Shown here piece by piece: positions 5,356 to 5,391 of a stretch of 5,391 nt of DNA (the first letter of the stretch is position 1; every line of letters starts with the position of its first letter). The notes under the pieces are model-generated. The model searched no databases and was not told where the DNA came from. It saw only the letters and a list, made by a program, of their open reading frames with translations. Location: NCBI GenBank assembly GCA_003165855.1, contig PMXH01000152.1, forward strand, positions 28,191-33,581, written 5' to 3'. The DNA is from Acidobacteriaceae bacterium (GTDB taxonomy: Bacteria > Acidobacteriota > Terriglobia > Terriglobales > Acidobacteriaceae). The position numbers and the translations under genes were made by a program.

Positions 5356-5391
5356 CTCAGCGGACGGGCAGGTTTGTATTGACTGGCCACT
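5356..5391. repeat. Direct repeat, copy 2 (36 bp, reaches the window end)
   Basis: This is the second copy of the repeat at 3526-3560, in the same orientation and carrying one extra G in TGACTGGCCACT. It lies about 105 bp upstream of the protease start. The copies are 1,830 bp apart and enclose exactly one gene. The window ends inside or at the edge of this copy, so the repeat could be longer here. Confidence 0.75.

Overview
The window is about 5.4 kb of a moderately GC-rich bacterial chromosome with ordinary gene spacing. The gene set fits a soil Acidobacteriota (Terriglobia/Koribacter-like) genome. It combines an ABC-F ATPase, a small bactofilin, MsrB, an HpaC-type flavin reductase, an exported esterase-like lipoprotein and a secreted trypsin-like protease. 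The protease C-terminal half resembles proteins I associate with acidobacteria. This assignment comes from protein style, not from a marker gene, so it is an inference.

Layout. (1) 1-447, + strand: the 3' end of an ABC-F ATPase gene, with the C-terminal coiled-coil domain. (2) 620-1141, + strand: a bactofilin with a good Shine-Dalgarno site, followed by a clear 12-bp-stem terminator at 1169-1196. (3) 1221-1631, - strand: msrB, convergent with the bactofilin. (4) 1799-2299, - strand: a flavin reductase upstream of msrB, separated from it by a strong hairpin (1757-1793) and a 7+7 inverted repeat (1676-1694). (5) 2300-2442: a divergent intergenic region with a 16-bp perfect palindrome and a promoter-like site placed so that the next gene could be almost leaderless. 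(6) 2443-3474, + strand: a predicted lipoprotein with an alpha/beta-hydrolase triad, clearly more AT-rich than its neighbours. (7) 3620-5251, - strand: a secreted trypsin-fold protease fused to a large C-terminal domain of unknown function. (8) Two copies of a roughly 35-bp direct repeat (3526-3560 and 5356-5391) bracket the protease gene.

How the genes relate. MsrB (methionine-sulfoxide repair) and the flavin reductase (reduced-flavin supply) are both redox genes on the same strand, but the hairpin between them argues against a simple operon. The bactofilin and ABC-F genes are housekeeping-type genes with their own signals. The hydrolase and the protease are both exported and look like an accessory insertion next to the conserved block. 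I see no tRNA, rRNA, CRISPR array, transposase or integrase. The least explained items are the protease C-terminal domain, its doubtful N-terminus, the flanking direct repeat, and the Cys-rich short ORF in the msrB leader.
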